DNA from: Reticulitermes speratus
Lineage: Eukaryota > Arthropoda > Insecta > Blattodea > Rhinotermitidae
DNA length: 64,000 bases
Direction: 5' to 3'
Assembly: GCA_021186555.1 (NCBI GenBank)
Contig: JAJKFL010000042.1
Coordinates: forward strand, 15,538,521-15,602,520
In this document: positions 25,121-52,841 of the stretch, piece after piece
How the letters are laid out: the number at the start of each line of letters is the position of its first letter
Numbering within the stretch: the stretch's first letter is position 1
Position numbers and translations under genes: made by a program
The notes under the pieces: model-generated
Told to the model about the DNA's origin: nothing
The model's input: the letters and a program-made list of their open reading frames with translations, nothing else
Database searches by the model: none

Positions 25121-26947
25121 CTGTACACTTCAGTTAGCACAAAAAAAAAAAACCCTCTGCATTCTGGACCCTTGCCAGATGGTCATGCCACTTCATGTAC
25201 TATGGTCACACTTTTTTTTGTTGCGGTTCACAATTGTTCATATGGTACAGAATGCTATTACCATTATTTGGGTGCATTATCATATTTCCTTGAAAAACTC
25301 ATTATCTGCTTTTTATTATTTATGTTGATTCTACGTTAAAGTTATACGTCGTACATAACCTCAAAACTTCACCAAACTGAAATATTTTGCTATTTTACAA
25401 ATAATATTTCATACATAATTTGTAGGTATATTCACCATCTAGATGCATACCAAATTTAATATTTACAGACATAATCAATAATTACCAAATATTATGATTG
25501 CAGGTTTTTGTTTTTCTTGATTATGTATCACGTAAATCGCAAGAAGTAAAAATTGATAACTGCATAGGAACATGATGTAACAACATGAATACTGTGTCAC
25601 TTCATTATTATGTCATATCACAAAAAGTCTGTAAGTAGATAATTATTATTTGGCCTCTCTTCTCTGTCATATTTCTTGTAGTTATTCATAAACGACACAA
25701 CTTTCAGAAAAAATGTATTTTTTACGAAACATGCGTTTTGATTTGCTCAACAACCTGTATCTGAAACTTTCCTCAACCCAACAAGTCCGCAAGACAAAAA
25801 AATGTACATACATCTTAATGTAAAGTGCTGGTCATTATTTTCCAATATTAAGCAAACTTGAACCTTCTAGAGAGATTTGAATAAAAATCCCCCCCCCGCT
25901 CAAACACAAAATTTCATGAAAATTCATTCAACAGAAGCTGAAATGTTCCACATGGAGAGACAGGCATAATAGCGTTGGCAGCCACTTTTTGCAACAGTGT
26001 GAACACGCTTAAAAACCATGGAACCAGAAACAAACAACTGCCAGGTTGCTCACAAGAAACGAACTGGTCCACAATCAATTATTGACTATGGTACAGTTCA
26101 ACCATGAGGAAATTAATGAAGGCTGTAACGCCTTCTAACCTTTATGAGCCACATTTAATGGCCTGAGATTTTCTGGCTTAGCATGGACATTTAAACTGCT
26201 ACCCAGCAAACACACAGAAATCAGCACATAGCATGCTAGGCCACTTGCCACTACATTTTAAGGACCAGCATATGGTCTCATAGGACGATAAAGGTCAAAC
26301 ATATTACATAGGAAATTTTATATAAAAATCCTAAGAAAATGAGCTTCTAAATTGGGAAAAACTTTTACACAAGAACTATTTATGCAGGAAAATTTAATAT
26401 TATTCTCATGAGAGTTGTAGTGGGACTTCAAAAGTCTAACTTCTAACCTGGGAAACTTTGTATCCAGGAAACTCTTATCCATCAAACACCATACAAGATG
26501 ACCCTGGATATAAGACGACCCACCTTCATAATCTACAGTTTTCAGGCAAATACCTATACAGAACACGTTTAACACTTTGTTCACGATTAGGTGATTACTC
26601 CCCCACCCACCTCATGTTATATTTAGGTAAATACAATATTTAAGCAGAATCCACATTCAACCAAGCTCTGTGTTATATAGAAATCCTTGTGCACACATGT
26701 CACATTTATGGAAAAACACAAATGAAAGTCTGGAGAAAATGGCCATATTTCAATTGGAGTTTTGTTTAGTAAACAAAAGATGAAAGTTATTTTTTAAATC
26801 AAAAGGAATACAAGGTGACTTAATTAACCAAATCAAAAGCATCATTACTCCATCACTCAGATGTTTTATGTTCATTGTGGTGAGCTCACAAAACATAAAT
26901 CACCACTTAGATCAACCTACACCACACAATGAAGAGTTGTTTGTATG
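25121..26947. other. AT-rich, CpG-poor stretch left of Gmd
   Basis: No exon identified. Around 26320-26600 a minus-strand open frame of 88 codons contains GGTCGTCTTATATCCAGGGT, which looks like an old DNA-element end but was not paired with a second end. Confidence 0.4.
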
Positions 26948-26953
26948 TTTATT
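26948..26953 (-). promoter_or_regulatory. candidate poly(A) signal of Gmd
   Basis: AATAAA on the minus strand, about 190 bases past the Gmd stop codon. It is the first canonical hexamer I noticed there. In AT-rich DNA this is weak evidence alone. Confidence 0.4.
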
Positions 26954-27140
26954 TTCATCTACTGGTGATATATAACTTTCTACTCATTATGTTCAGCAGT
27001 AATTTAACTGCAGAAATATTTTGTTGCAATTGGAAACTTTCTTCCTGCAACTGCAGGCATCAGGTATGAAGCTCTGCATGTAACTGCATTCATTGGCTTA
27101 ATACACATCATGTTCAGGGAAAATGCACTTTTAAGAGCAG

Positions 27141-43689
<16,549 letters not shown>

Positions 43690-44244
43690 TTGAAATTCCT
43701 ATAGAAATGTTGTTAGTACCATCTGCCGGACACCGTACATGCCACACAACACTGATCAGGGCCACGCAAGCACTATCAAACTAAACGATAAGGGAGACTA
43801 TTGCCACAACGGCTACAGTTCTGTATCATGAACTCCGCAAGTCCTGTTCACCACATTAAGTTCATACATCTGTACTGTTTTGCTTTTTGTGCCTTACAAA
43901 TTCAACTAGCCCTATTTCTTTACATGGTGATTATATAAAACTGCAAATCCATGAATTGTACACCTTGCACGAGCTTTATAGACTGTACTCGTACATGTTT
44001 GTGTATGTAATGTTGGTACACATGGTTTCCAGCGCCGCCTTCGTACTGCGAACGTTCTTCTTGCTTGATAGACGAACTGCTTTAATATCTTCAACTAAAG
44101 TGACTGAAATCACGTACAGTATGAGAAATATATTTTTAAAGTGACTGTACAAAGAGAAGCTATAACATAAACGAGCAGTGTAGCGTTTGCCGGTAAAAGA
44201 AGTGAAATAGTTGTGTTGGATGAATTAGTAAATCTGTGAACATC
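43690..44244. promoter_or_regulatory. shared divergent upstream region of Gmd and SmD1
   Basis: The two start codons face away from each other, 555 bases apart, so both promoters and both 5' untranslated regions must fit here unless an upstream exon exists. The Gmd side (about 43600-43850) has many CpG dinucleotides, unlike the introns on either side. No TATA box stands out. A bidirectional housekeeping promoter is an inference from spacing. Confidence 0.6.
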
Positions 44245-44258
44245 ATGAAATTAGTAAG
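44245..44258 (+). CDS. SmD1: SmD1 exon 1 (14 coding bases)
   Basis: ATGAAATTAGTAAG followed by the donor GTATTT. It encodes M-K-L-V and two bases of R, completed by the first base of exon 2. The conserved N-terminus MKLVRFLMKL supports it. Confidence 0.93.
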
Positions 44259-47200
44259 GTATTTACGTTTCATGTTCTTTCCTTGAGTACATATAATAAT
44301 TTTTGTACATCTTTGCATCGATTTTGATGGTGTAGGTGTAGTAATAATTAAGTTCTTACACAAAAAATGTTTCCGTTTGGCCCATTGGTATTAAGAGATT
44401 TCACCGTGTATTGAAATACATTATGTGCCGGCATAGCGTAATCGGTATAATGAAAGTTCAATTTCCGGCAGGGGAAATGGATTTTTCTGTTGTCCATAAC
44501 TGTCGGAGTGGGAAGCTGACGATTGACCGCCTGCCCCTCAAGTGATGAGGTTAAGAATGCGTGGAGTTTTACATCCACTCCCCCGTATGCCGTCATGACA
44601 TGCACGGGGAAAACTTCACTTTTACCTTCTAAATACATTATACTAACATAGTTCCAACAAAGATACTAAAGTGACTTCAGTACTAAGTTGAACCATGAAT
44701 TATAGTCATTGTACAGTGGTTTTCAACAAATTTCAATTCATGTGTGTACAAAACCAAGTGCTTGCACAGGCCTTAACCCCCAACTGTTAAGGGATAATAC
44801 TGTTCACATTTAATATTGTATCCCTGCACAAACCATAGAACACAAAATTGAATACAGTTGTACTGCTTGACATTTCTTACAGCATATATGAATGCCAGTT
44901 GTTTAAAAATGAGCATTTTGCCTTTCAGGTTTTTGATGAAATTGAGCCATGAGACTGTTACCATTGAATTAAAAAATGGAACCCAAGTTCATGGAACAAT
45001 AACTGGTATGTGTAATTCTTTGTTTATATACATGAGGACAAGTACAAGTTAATCATCCTAAAGTGCCAACCATTTCAGCAGAACTATGAATAGTTTTTTT
45101 TTCAAAGGATGAGCACATTTCCACCCTCATCAGCCATATGATAATAGGTCACCTGAGAGCAACAAAGTGCATTGTGAGAACAAAGACAGCTGTGATAACT
45201 TTTGTAAAACATTGTTATCTTGGGACTGTCTGATGTGTGGCATTGAACCATAATCTACAGTTCACCTGGAAGGGAAACTAGATCCACGCAAATCATTCAC
45301 ACTTATGTAATCCAAAAGCTGTTATTAAATTTATTCTTATGCAGTTAGTCAACCTAATCAGCCCATATAACAGGTACTTGCACATGAAAGTGAAAGTATA
45401 TGAAACATAAAAAATCTGTTAGAGTTAGAGTTTATTTACATTCTATAGATCCTTCCCTGGGCAAAACCAAAGGATGTAGCACATGTCATATTACAAGTAC
45501 AGAAGTTTTTTTTACGTACAGATATACATAAACCTAAGAATTTTCAGCACAGGCCAGAGCCCCACCACATACAAGATTACATAAAGTCTCAATTAATTTA
45601 ATTAATTAATTAAAAATTCGAACTCCAGCATTATGTTTGAATAGACTAGTGACAGCATACTCAGACTCCAGGACTGAGCGAAGCCTATAGTTCAATCCTC
45701 TAGCATGACTACTACCTAGAAGCAGAAACTTTTTACATTTCTTGTTACTAGCTTTAGGATTCACAGACTTATCAAGCTGGGCAACAATTTTGGGCTCCAA
45801 AGCAGTTAGAGGCTCAAATTTGTTGGTCAGTTCTAGATTTGCATTTTTATCCTTTTTAGAGCAATGACTTTTCATTCTGTGTTTGACTTTGATATCAATC
45901 CAACTAGAGGACAAATTGTTACTATTGCAATTACAACTGGAGCTATTTATCGATTTCAACAAAGTAATCTCATTACGAGCCAGTGCCAAGTCCCTCTGTA
46001 GATTCGAATTATTTCTTCCTGTTCTTTACATTTTCTAACTTGTTTACATAATATACAATACCAAGGCTTGTCACTTTCTAAATTGCTAGCAGTGGTATTG
46101 GCACATTCCCAATGAAACCACCAATTACAGTCATCACACATTACACCTTCTTTGACTTTTTTTACGGCAGAAACCACATGTGCCTAACAATTCATTACAC
46201 ATATTTGCCATTGTGATGCTTTTTAGAACTATCCTGTTTGTACTGTCATACTGAATGTGCTTCATCGAAAATGTGCATAGTGTATGGTGAAAGTGGATAA
46301 TTAAACTGCTTCAAGATTTGGGTTTCATGGCAGTGGTGGCACTAGTGCCACTTGTGTCTTTTTCTTTTCCTGTACTACATGAAGCAAAAAAGTGAAACCA
46401 GCTTGGTGCATAGACTGTGCTCCTGACTGACTTTTCTTTTTATAGGAGTAGATGTTGCTATGAATACTCATTTGAAAGCAGTGAAAATGACTGTGAAAAA
46501 CAGAGATCCAGTGCAGTTAGAAACTTTGAGCATCCGTGGAAACAACATTCGCTACTATATTCTCCCAGATTCACTTCCCTTGGAAACACTTCTCATTGAT
46601 GACACTCCAAAGGCCAAGGCAAAGAAGAAGGAAGCTGCACGAGGTATTCAACAAACAGTTGTAAAATTCTCAATGAAACAGTACTTTATGAGCACCTCAG
46701 TTAATGCAGGATAAAATTGTAATGTAAATCTTTAAAAATGTGACAGTTAAAATATTTGTAAATGGCAGTAAGAAATCAAATTGGATTCATGAAGAAGGTG
46801 CAGATACAATTCTGGCAGTGCTTCATTCATTTTAGTATTTTAGGAACATAAATGGAGGGTGTGTAAGAGAAAAGTGTTGAGGATAAAGACTGTTTAGATC
46901 AAAAAGAAAGAGGAAGGTGGAGAAAATTACATATTCAGAGCTCCATTGACATGACAAAGCATATACAGAATTTAGTTGGAAAGTCTTAAGGGAAGAGACA
47001 ACATAGATCTTGGTGTAGATAACATTAAATGGATCTTAAAGAAGTAGGCTGTGTGGATGTTGACTGAATTTAGCTGGCTCAGAATAGGGTTCAGGCCTAG
47101 GTTCTTGTGATAGTAATAAACATTTTGGGTCCATAAAAGGCCAGCTGAACAGCTGGGGTGTTCTGAAGGGTGATTCTACTGCATGGACTTTGATGAGAAC

Positions 47201-47373
47201 ATATCCTTTACCTGCTAAAGTTCAAGATAACATAAGCACTACCTTAACTGTGGATCTGTCCCAAAACTGTCACATCAACTAAACAGCTGTAATTAATTAC
47301 AGGTGCAAGCCGAGGTCGTGGACGTGGACGAGCCAGGGGAAGGGGTCGTGGAAGAGGGAGAGGAAGACGATGA
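44245..47373 (+). CDS. SmD1: small nuclear ribonucleoprotein SmD1, complete four-exon gene
   Basis: Core Sm protein, one of seven that form the ring on U1, U2, U4 and U5 snRNAs. Exons are 44245-44258, 44929-45005, 46446-46643 and 47303-47373, with GT..AG introns and consistent phases, giving 119 codons, the same length as human SNRPD1. Seen: the start [19 protein letters not shown], the Sm1 motif through [11 protein letters not shown], the Sm2 motif [18 protein letters not shown], a basic linker [12 protein letters not shown], and an Arg-Gly tail of about 20 residues ending GRR. In the family such RG tails carry symmetric dimethylarginines that bind SMN. The first exon codes for only four and two-thirds codons. 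Introns contain a SINE, an antisense LINE ORF1 piece and an RTE fragment, but the coding sequence is intact. Confidence 0.97.
44425..44638 (+). mobile_element. tRNA-derived SINE, family B, in SmD1 intron 1
   Basis: Head GCCGGCATAGCGTAATCGGT with TTCAATTTCCGGC, and body through CTCCCCCGTATGCCGTCATG and ACATGCACGGGGAAAAC. Confidence 0.65.
44929..45005 (+). CDS. SmD1: SmD1 exon 2 (Sm1 motif)
   Basis: Encodes [20 protein letters not shown] and HGTIT, between the acceptor TTTCAG and the donor GTATGT. It ends in phase 1 inside a Gly codon. Confidence 0.96.
45606..46213 (-). pseudogene. LINE ORF1 fragment (zinc finger plus SGNH-like segment)
   Basis: From ATG at 46213 the minus strand reads [18 protein letters not shown], then after a one-base shift [17 protein letters not shown] and KPWYCILCK, a PHD-like Cys/His pattern. 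After further shifts it reads [16 protein letters not shown], like the first block of SGNH esterases found in CR1-type ORF1 proteins. It stops abruptly in a (TTAA)n stretch at 45594-45612, so the 3' part of the element is missing. It is antisense in SmD1 intron 2. Confidence 0.7.
46446..46643 (+). CDS. SmD1: SmD1 exon 3 (rest of Sm fold)
   Basis: Encodes [18 protein letters not shown] through [18 protein letters not shown] to the basic KKKEAAR. The acceptor is TATAG and the donor GTATTC. Confidence 0.97.
46890..47160 (+). mobile_element. RTE-type LINE 3' fragment in SmD1 intron 3
   Basis: GGATCTTAAAGAAGTAGGCT, TTTAGCTGGCTCAGAATAGG and TTTTGGGTCCATAAAAGGCC match the ORF2 tail at 15000. Confidence 0.6.
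47303..47373 (+). CDS. SmD1: SmD1 exon 4 (Arg-Gly tail and stop)
   Basis: Encodes [16 protein letters not shown] and ends GRGRR followed by TGA, after the acceptor TTACAG. The reverse strand of this exon is a Pro/Leu/Arg-rich open frame, a shadow with no meaning. Confidence 0.95.
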
Positions 47374-47939
47374 AGATGCTTACTTAATTTGTGTGTGGTG
47401 TATTGCAGTTTTTGAAGTTGTTGTACTGCAGTTGTGAACAAATGACTTGGCATTTTGTCTTGTGATAAGTGGACACAACTATGGAGAACAGAAGGACAGC
47501 TGTTTTACTAAAATGTGTATCAGATCCAAGTGTATGTTTTGACCACTGATGAAACTTTTTTTTTAATGTGGCTGTAGTAGCAGCATTGTAATTTGAAGAC
47601 TTTTTGTTAGAAACTTATATTTGAGTTGATAACAAATACACTTAACAATACCTCCTCTTCAACTTTTGAATATCTAATGTTCAGTCAGTCCAAACAATCC
47701 AAGGGACACTTAGGCATTATGTTTTGCATGTAGGAAGCTGATGTTTGGTATCTGGTGGTTGCAGAAGTTGGAAAGAAACAATCAGTAAATGAGCAACTCA
47801 AGAGTTACATCATCATAAGCTAAATGTTGTGAAATTTAAATACCAGAATGAGGTTGAAATCTCAAGTAGGTTTGCAGCTTTGAAAAACTTATAATATGGA
47901 TATTATTAAGGCTTGGGGAAGTATTAGGACAGCAAAACT

Positions 47940-48660
47940 TACACCAAAGAAACTCTAGCACAAGAGGTAAAGCAGCATAAGCTGCAGTCTGACAACCAGT
48001 GCTCAGAATTACTAGCACAAAAGCAGACTAAAATTGCTTTGGTTGCAGAGTCCAGGTCAAATAACTGGATAAATTTGAACAATGTAAGATATAAAACTAG
48101 TACATTTTTGGGAGGGGGGGGGGGCATTCAAAAGCTGTTTAAATATTCATGAGGCAGAAACAAAGGGTAAGAACCAGAGTGTTAGAGATTGGTATAGTGG
48201 CATAAATGAATTTAAGAAAGGTTACCAACCTCAGAATAACTTGATTAAGAATGAATATTTTGAATAGATGGAAGAATTATTTCTGTCAGGTACTGAATGT
48301 GCTTGTGGTTAATGTGAGGCAGACTGAAATACATACAGCTGAGCCACTAGTACCAGAGCCTAGTGCCTTGGAGTTTGAGATGGCTATTGAAAAGTTGAAA
48401 AGATATAAATCACCTGGTATTTGATCAAATTCCAGCAGAATGGATCCAGTCAGGAGATAAAAGAGTGTGTTCTTAGATCCACAAATTTATTAATTCTAGA
48501 ATTGACACAGCAATGCAACGAATCTGTTTACATATTTGAAAAGGGGGCAATAAAACTTGACTACTTGTGAAGGAATACAAGTGTTACCAATGTGCATACA
48601 AAATTTGATCCAATATTTTCTTTCATGGTTAATTCCATTAGTAGGCTAAATTATTGGGGG
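47940..48660 (+). pseudogene. RTE-type LINE ORF2 fragment, reverse transcriptase start
   Basis: Plus-strand frames read a linker region, then AEPLVPEPSALEFEMAIEKL and KRYKSPGI, the conserved entry to the reverse transcriptase domain. Later pieces (LSWLIPLVG, IIGGL) match further RT blocks. Stops and frameshifts are frequent, so it is dead. It lies just downstream of SmD1 and could overlap its 3' untranslated region. Confidence 0.75.
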
Positions 48661-48841
48661 TCTTTAGTGTGGACTTTGAAATATCTGATTGGGTATTCTG
48701 GATTCATCAGATAACTGCAGAAATGCTTAATACCAGATAGAACACACAAAACGTACTTTAGTTCTTTCTCCATGTTTTGACTGGTTAAGCAAACCTTATA
48801 TCTTAAAGACGTATCGACACAACAAAAAGCCACACAGACTA

Positions 48842-49541
48842 CCGTATATTCTCGAATCTAATCCGCATCTGAATCTAATCCGCACCCAGTTTTTGGCGAC
48901 TTCTTAAACGAAAAAAAAGTTAGTTCGCGATTCTAATCCGCACCTTTCCTTCAACCACCCCTTGCCCACGGGGCGACTGATTGAATAATATTGGATGTTA
49001 CCAATGCGTTAAAATCCGACGCTACGCCTGTGGCCGATGAGTCATACCGATAGAGGCGGGGCCTTTCTCAACAGACGTGCGCAATCTCGTCTGAAGCCAG
49101 CTGAGCCTTAGTTGTTGAAACGTGGGAGGTGCTTGTTCCAATTTGTCGTGTACCGTAGTTATGGAAGAGGGACACCTGAAATCGAAACGACTCTCATATA
49201 CGGCAAAGTTCAAACGTGAAGTTATTCGGTGCGCAGAGGAGAATGGAAACCGCAAAGCCGCTGCAATTTTTGGAGTTGATGAAAGCAACGTTCGACTATG
49301 GCGGAAACACAAGGCAGCGATCAGCGGGTGTGAGGCGTCACGAAGGAAATTCACTGGACCCAATTATTATATTATAATAATAAATACTAAAATAATAGAT
49401 TATTGTATTGTTCTTATGGCACGTACAGCAGCTCAATCATTTTTCCAAAATCCAGCTCTAGACCGCGAATCTAATCCGCATCTGATTTTTTAGCCCTCTA
49501 AAACTGTAAAAAGGGTGCGGATTAGATTCGAGAATATACGG
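48842..49541 (+). mobile_element. pogo-like DNA element with a helix-turn-helix domain
   Basis: Terminal inverted repeats CCGTATATTCTCGAATCTAA at both ends, flanked by TA (48840-48841, 49542-49543). TCTAATCCGCA occurs five times near the ends, as terminal and subterminal copies. The 700-bp element has an N-terminal DNA-binding frame but no DDE catalytic region, so it is an internally deleted derivative. Confidence 0.85.
49161..49493 (+). CDS. truncated transposase: N-terminal Psq/Brinker-type HTH only
   Basis: 111 codons from the ATG at 49161. Residues about 11-50 read YTAKFKREVIRCAEENGNRK and AAAIFGVDESNVRLWRKHK, a three-helix Psq/Brinker-type homeodomain-like fold used by pogo transposases to bind their inverted repeats. 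The frame then runs into unrelated sequence and ends TAG. Whether it is expressed is unknown. Confidence 0.6.
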   Translation: MEEGHLKSKRLSYTAKFKREVIRCAEENGNRKAAAIFGVDESNVRLWRKHKAAISGCEASRRKFTGPNYYIIIINTKIIDYCIVLMARTAAQSFFQNPALDRESNPHLIF

Positions 49542-49682
49542 TACATAGTGGCCATAACCTACAGCTTATAACCCTTTCTCTGAACACTACAAAATTCGTG
49601 TGCAATGCTCTGTAGTATGCACAGTTCCAGAAGCCTGCGGGAAATACCCAGTTTCATCAGATGCCAGAAAAATGGTCTCAGT

Positions 49683-49854
49683 ATCTGCTTGAGACACAGT
49701 GTCTCTCGAGACTTGTTTATACACAAAACGTGGGGCCAGTATCTGCTTGAGACAGAGTGTCTCTCGAGACTTGTTTATACACACAACGTGGGGCCAGTAT
49801 CTGCTTGAGACAGTGTCTCTCGAGACTTGTTTATACACACAACGTGGGGCCAGT
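49683..49854. repeat. minisatellite, three 56-58-bp units
   Basis: Units 49683-49740, 49741-49798 and 49799-49854. Each contains ATCTGCTTGAGACA, GTGTCTCTCGAGACTTGTTT and AACGTGGGGCCAGT. The GAGACA..TGTCTC part of each unit is itself palindromic. Confidence 0.9.
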
Positions 49855-50944
49855 AATAACCTCCTTTTACTCAAACCAACTTTCATACCATGGAGTGGAA
49901 CTCTCAGTAAAAGATTATTTGTACTCCATCATCTGTTGTCTTATGTGTTCGCACATCCAAATAAAAAACCAATCCTTGTCCGAAAAAAATGTCGACTACT
50001 TTGAATCAAGTCTGCAACCTTGAATTAATCAGATCATGGCTACTTCATTCCACATCTTTCCAATTCCATTTTACAGTATATCATCCCACTATTTGACTCG
50101 ATACAGCCTGAGACAATGATAATGTTGTTAACCTTCAAATGACCTGCATTCACATACATGAACACATGTAAAAAAAAACACCCTTAGAAATTAATTTTAT
50201 ATACAGAGTGAGTCATATAGAACACCCAGGTCGTTGAGGCCTATAATTTCATAAAGTATGCACTTAGCACCACCTGTTGAGGCTGTGGCAAATTACGCAT
50301 GCACAGTACTGGCATGAAAAGGCAATGCTTCTGAAGTTCCATCTCCTAATCATTCGATCAAGAACTACAAACAAAACGACCCAGGAATTCTATAAGAATC
50401 ACTCTGTATTTAGGCAACAAGGAATTTTGCTACATTTTTAAGACATGCTGCATAATCTCTCTTACTTTCCACAAAGTGCCATTTCATAATTTTCTTATTC
50501 TGTTAAAATAATCGTAAAGTTTTTTCATACCAAGCACTAAAATCTACATACCAAGCCAGTTGTTAAGCCACAAATAAATAAGTCAGTACAAACTGTTTTA
50601 AAATATCAGTTCCAAATAATTCTGGTCACTGAATCATGTGGCTGTAAAATGTTCAGAACCATAGGTGTAAGGCAAATAATTTTGAGTTTATTCTTGCAGC
50701 CACCTATGAGTTATACAAGGCAAATGTTCAAGCTGAGTCCAGTAGTGTCAAACTTTTCTTCTAATAATATGTAATGACAGTTTGGTTTCCTTTGAATTTG
50801 CACACCACATCTTTATTTATTGAGAGGATTCAGGAAGTTTTCACAATTCCTTGAATGAAACATGCACCCCAAGTTATGATCTCACAATTTTGAATAAAAT
50901 CTATCATTATGCAGTGAAATGTGATGTATATTAATGTGAACAGC

Positions 50945-51185
50945 AATAAATTTAAATTTCACCCTAAAACAGGCCATGAAGGCACAGAGGGGGAGTAGAG
51001 GTATAGCTCTACTCTTTCTTTAACCTTGGCGCTAGAGGGGGGTGGGTGGTAAGCGCCACATCCCGACTGCTTACCCCCAGGAATGACCCGGTACCCATTG
51101 TACAGGAGACTGGGTAGGCCCCAGGACCGGCCTGAATGGGTGCTGAAAATCTCGCCCCCACCAGGATTCGATCCTGCTCATAGCA
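50945..51185 (-). mobile_element. SINE, family B, head truncated
   Basis: AGGCCATGAAGGCACAGAGG, AACCTTGGCGCTAGAGGGG, GGTACCCATTGTACAGGAG. It ends at ACCAGGATTCGATCC (B box on minus). It lies just past the end of the CCDC167-like gene. Confidence 0.75.
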
Positions 51186-51406
51186 AGCCTCTTCCAAAGC
51201 GAGTTCTCCACAGGGTGCGATCTAGTGCTTCCTCTTTCAATTTCCAGTATCTCCTTTTACTTTCCACCCTTCATAAATTTAATTGTAAGCACCTTCTTAC
51301 TGATTCATCCAATTTTTAAAAGATTTTAAATTAAAAATTTTATGAGTTCCAGCAAATGCTAAACTTTGCACAGTCAGTAAACAAATATTTCACATTTATG
51401 AATATC

Positions 51407-51587
51407 CTATACACTTGTCACTCGATTTGTAATCATTATATAAATCCCATATAACAAAAAAGCAAAGAACATGATAATCACAGCCACTGCAAAAGTCTTC
51501 CTATTCTCTTTATGTAGGCTTCGTAGTTCTGATTCATTCTGAGACAGAAGACGCTTCACATCCACCAGTTGCTTTTCCAGTCTCTCC
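51407..51587 (-). CDS. CCDC167-like exon 3 (coiled coil, membrane span, stop)
   Basis: Encodes RERLEKQLVDVKRLLSQNES, ELRSLHKENRKTF, a hydrophobic span and ITNRVTSV, then TAG. The acceptor is TTGTAG. This is the best-conserved part. Confidence 0.88.
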
Positions 51588-52841
51588 CTACAAAATTGAA
51601 GGCAATGTAAACTGAGTCACTAAGTACAGATAGACCCCTTTATTGTCTATGATGTCCCTATGAATTAAATCAATGATTAACTGATAATAGACATCTCTGT
51701 GTTTGGTTTTCCTCCTTCACAAAGAACTAAATCATAAATGCTACCCAACTCCAATTTCTTGATATACCAAGGCATGCACAATTTCAGTATATCACTTTTC
51801 TCAGGGTCTCTTGCAAGTTACAAGAAACTACCTGTACAGGGCAGGACTTACCTTTCTTTCGTAGCTATATGACGTGATTTAAGATTCTTTTCTAATGCTT
51901 CTACTTTATAAAAACAAGCTCGTATGGACTGTTCAACTTTCTCAATCTGTAAAACAATGGAAATATTACATCAGTAGTTCTAATATAATATTCATGCACA
52001 CCAAGGAATTACTTGGTAGGGTATTTGGATACATTAAATTACAGACAAGAATTAATCATTATGGACAAAGTCTTTGACAATGGTGCAAGAGAACTTTATC
52101 TTTTATTATTCTGTAACATATCTATTAGCACCGTATGACTGTCCATTCATCTGACCCAGTAATAAGTGCTCAGATCATGGGACCAATTTAGATTACTCTT
52201 CCACAAACCTACACTAAATCTGGTTCAGCCATTTTGATTTTGGTCTAGTTTGGTTCACTTCAAGAAACAATTATTTTGATGACACCTCCTATACCGCACA
52301 TATGTCCTGTTCCTTGCTTACATGTAGTTAGTTATCTGATGAATGTTTGGTTGTTACTGACAAAAAAGAACTGAACAGTTTTTGCACACTCTAAAAAGAG
52401 TACATAAATATTGTATACATCTGCTGTAGCCTACCTGTAATTATCGAAGCCATTTTTTCTCATTTACTTAGCCAGGCCCGGAATTTTGAATGTATAATTT
52501 TAATACGGACCTGGCCAGTAGTCTCCAACAAAAGCACAAGTGAAGATTCGCCTCTATGACAATACGCTCCTTCACGGCGCAGTTATTAAGTCCAGAGACA
52601 ACGCCTTTACCTTTTATAGATTCACTAATAAAGGCACAGTTGACATTCGTGTCTGGTTTACACTACCACCCTCATGTTTCCCGCCCATGTCGCAAACAAA
52701 TCCCACTTTCTGCCACTAGGTGGTAGGCTTAACATACCGTTACCGTCTGCTTGAATTACTACAATACTATGCACTAAAACGTGCTCTCCACAAATCTATG
52801 ACTACCACATCAGTACGTACCTCAGATACTATGGAGCACAT
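51407..52841 (-). CDS. small coiled-coil membrane protein, CCDC167-like, three exons
   Basis: Exons are 52821-52841, 51852-51946 and 51407-51587, all GT..AG and in phase, giving 98 codons plus TAG. The protein opens MCSIVSE, continues as a heptad-like helix (IEKVEQSIRACFYKVEALEK, then KERERLEKQLVDVKRLLSQN), has SLHKENRKTF, and ends with a hydrophobic span of about 21 residues (FAVAVIIMFFAFLLYGIYIM) followed by a short tail ITNRVTSV. Length, layout and the ENRK motif just before the membrane span match animal coiled-coil domain-containing protein 167 (97 residues in human), whose molecular function is poorly known. A C-terminal tail anchor is inferred from the hydrophobic span. The first exon codes for only seven residues, so the start is the least certain part. 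Confidence 0.82.
51852..51946 (-). CDS. CCDC167-like exon 2
   Basis: Encodes IEKVEQSIRACFYKVEALEK, NLKSRHIATKE and two bases of the next codon. The acceptor is TTACAG and the donor GTAAGT. The frame is heptad-like and charged. Confidence 0.85.
52821..52841 (-). CDS. CCDC167-like exon 1
   Basis: ATG plus six codons (CSIVSE), then the donor GTACGT, phase 0. The surrounding 52.5-53.2 kb is relatively rich in CpG, as expected for a promoter. An alternative upstream first exon cannot be excluded. Confidence 0.7.

Noticed and set aside
47244..47453. Minus-strand Pro/Arg-rich frame
   Set aside because: Complement of the SmD1 Arg-Gly tail exon.
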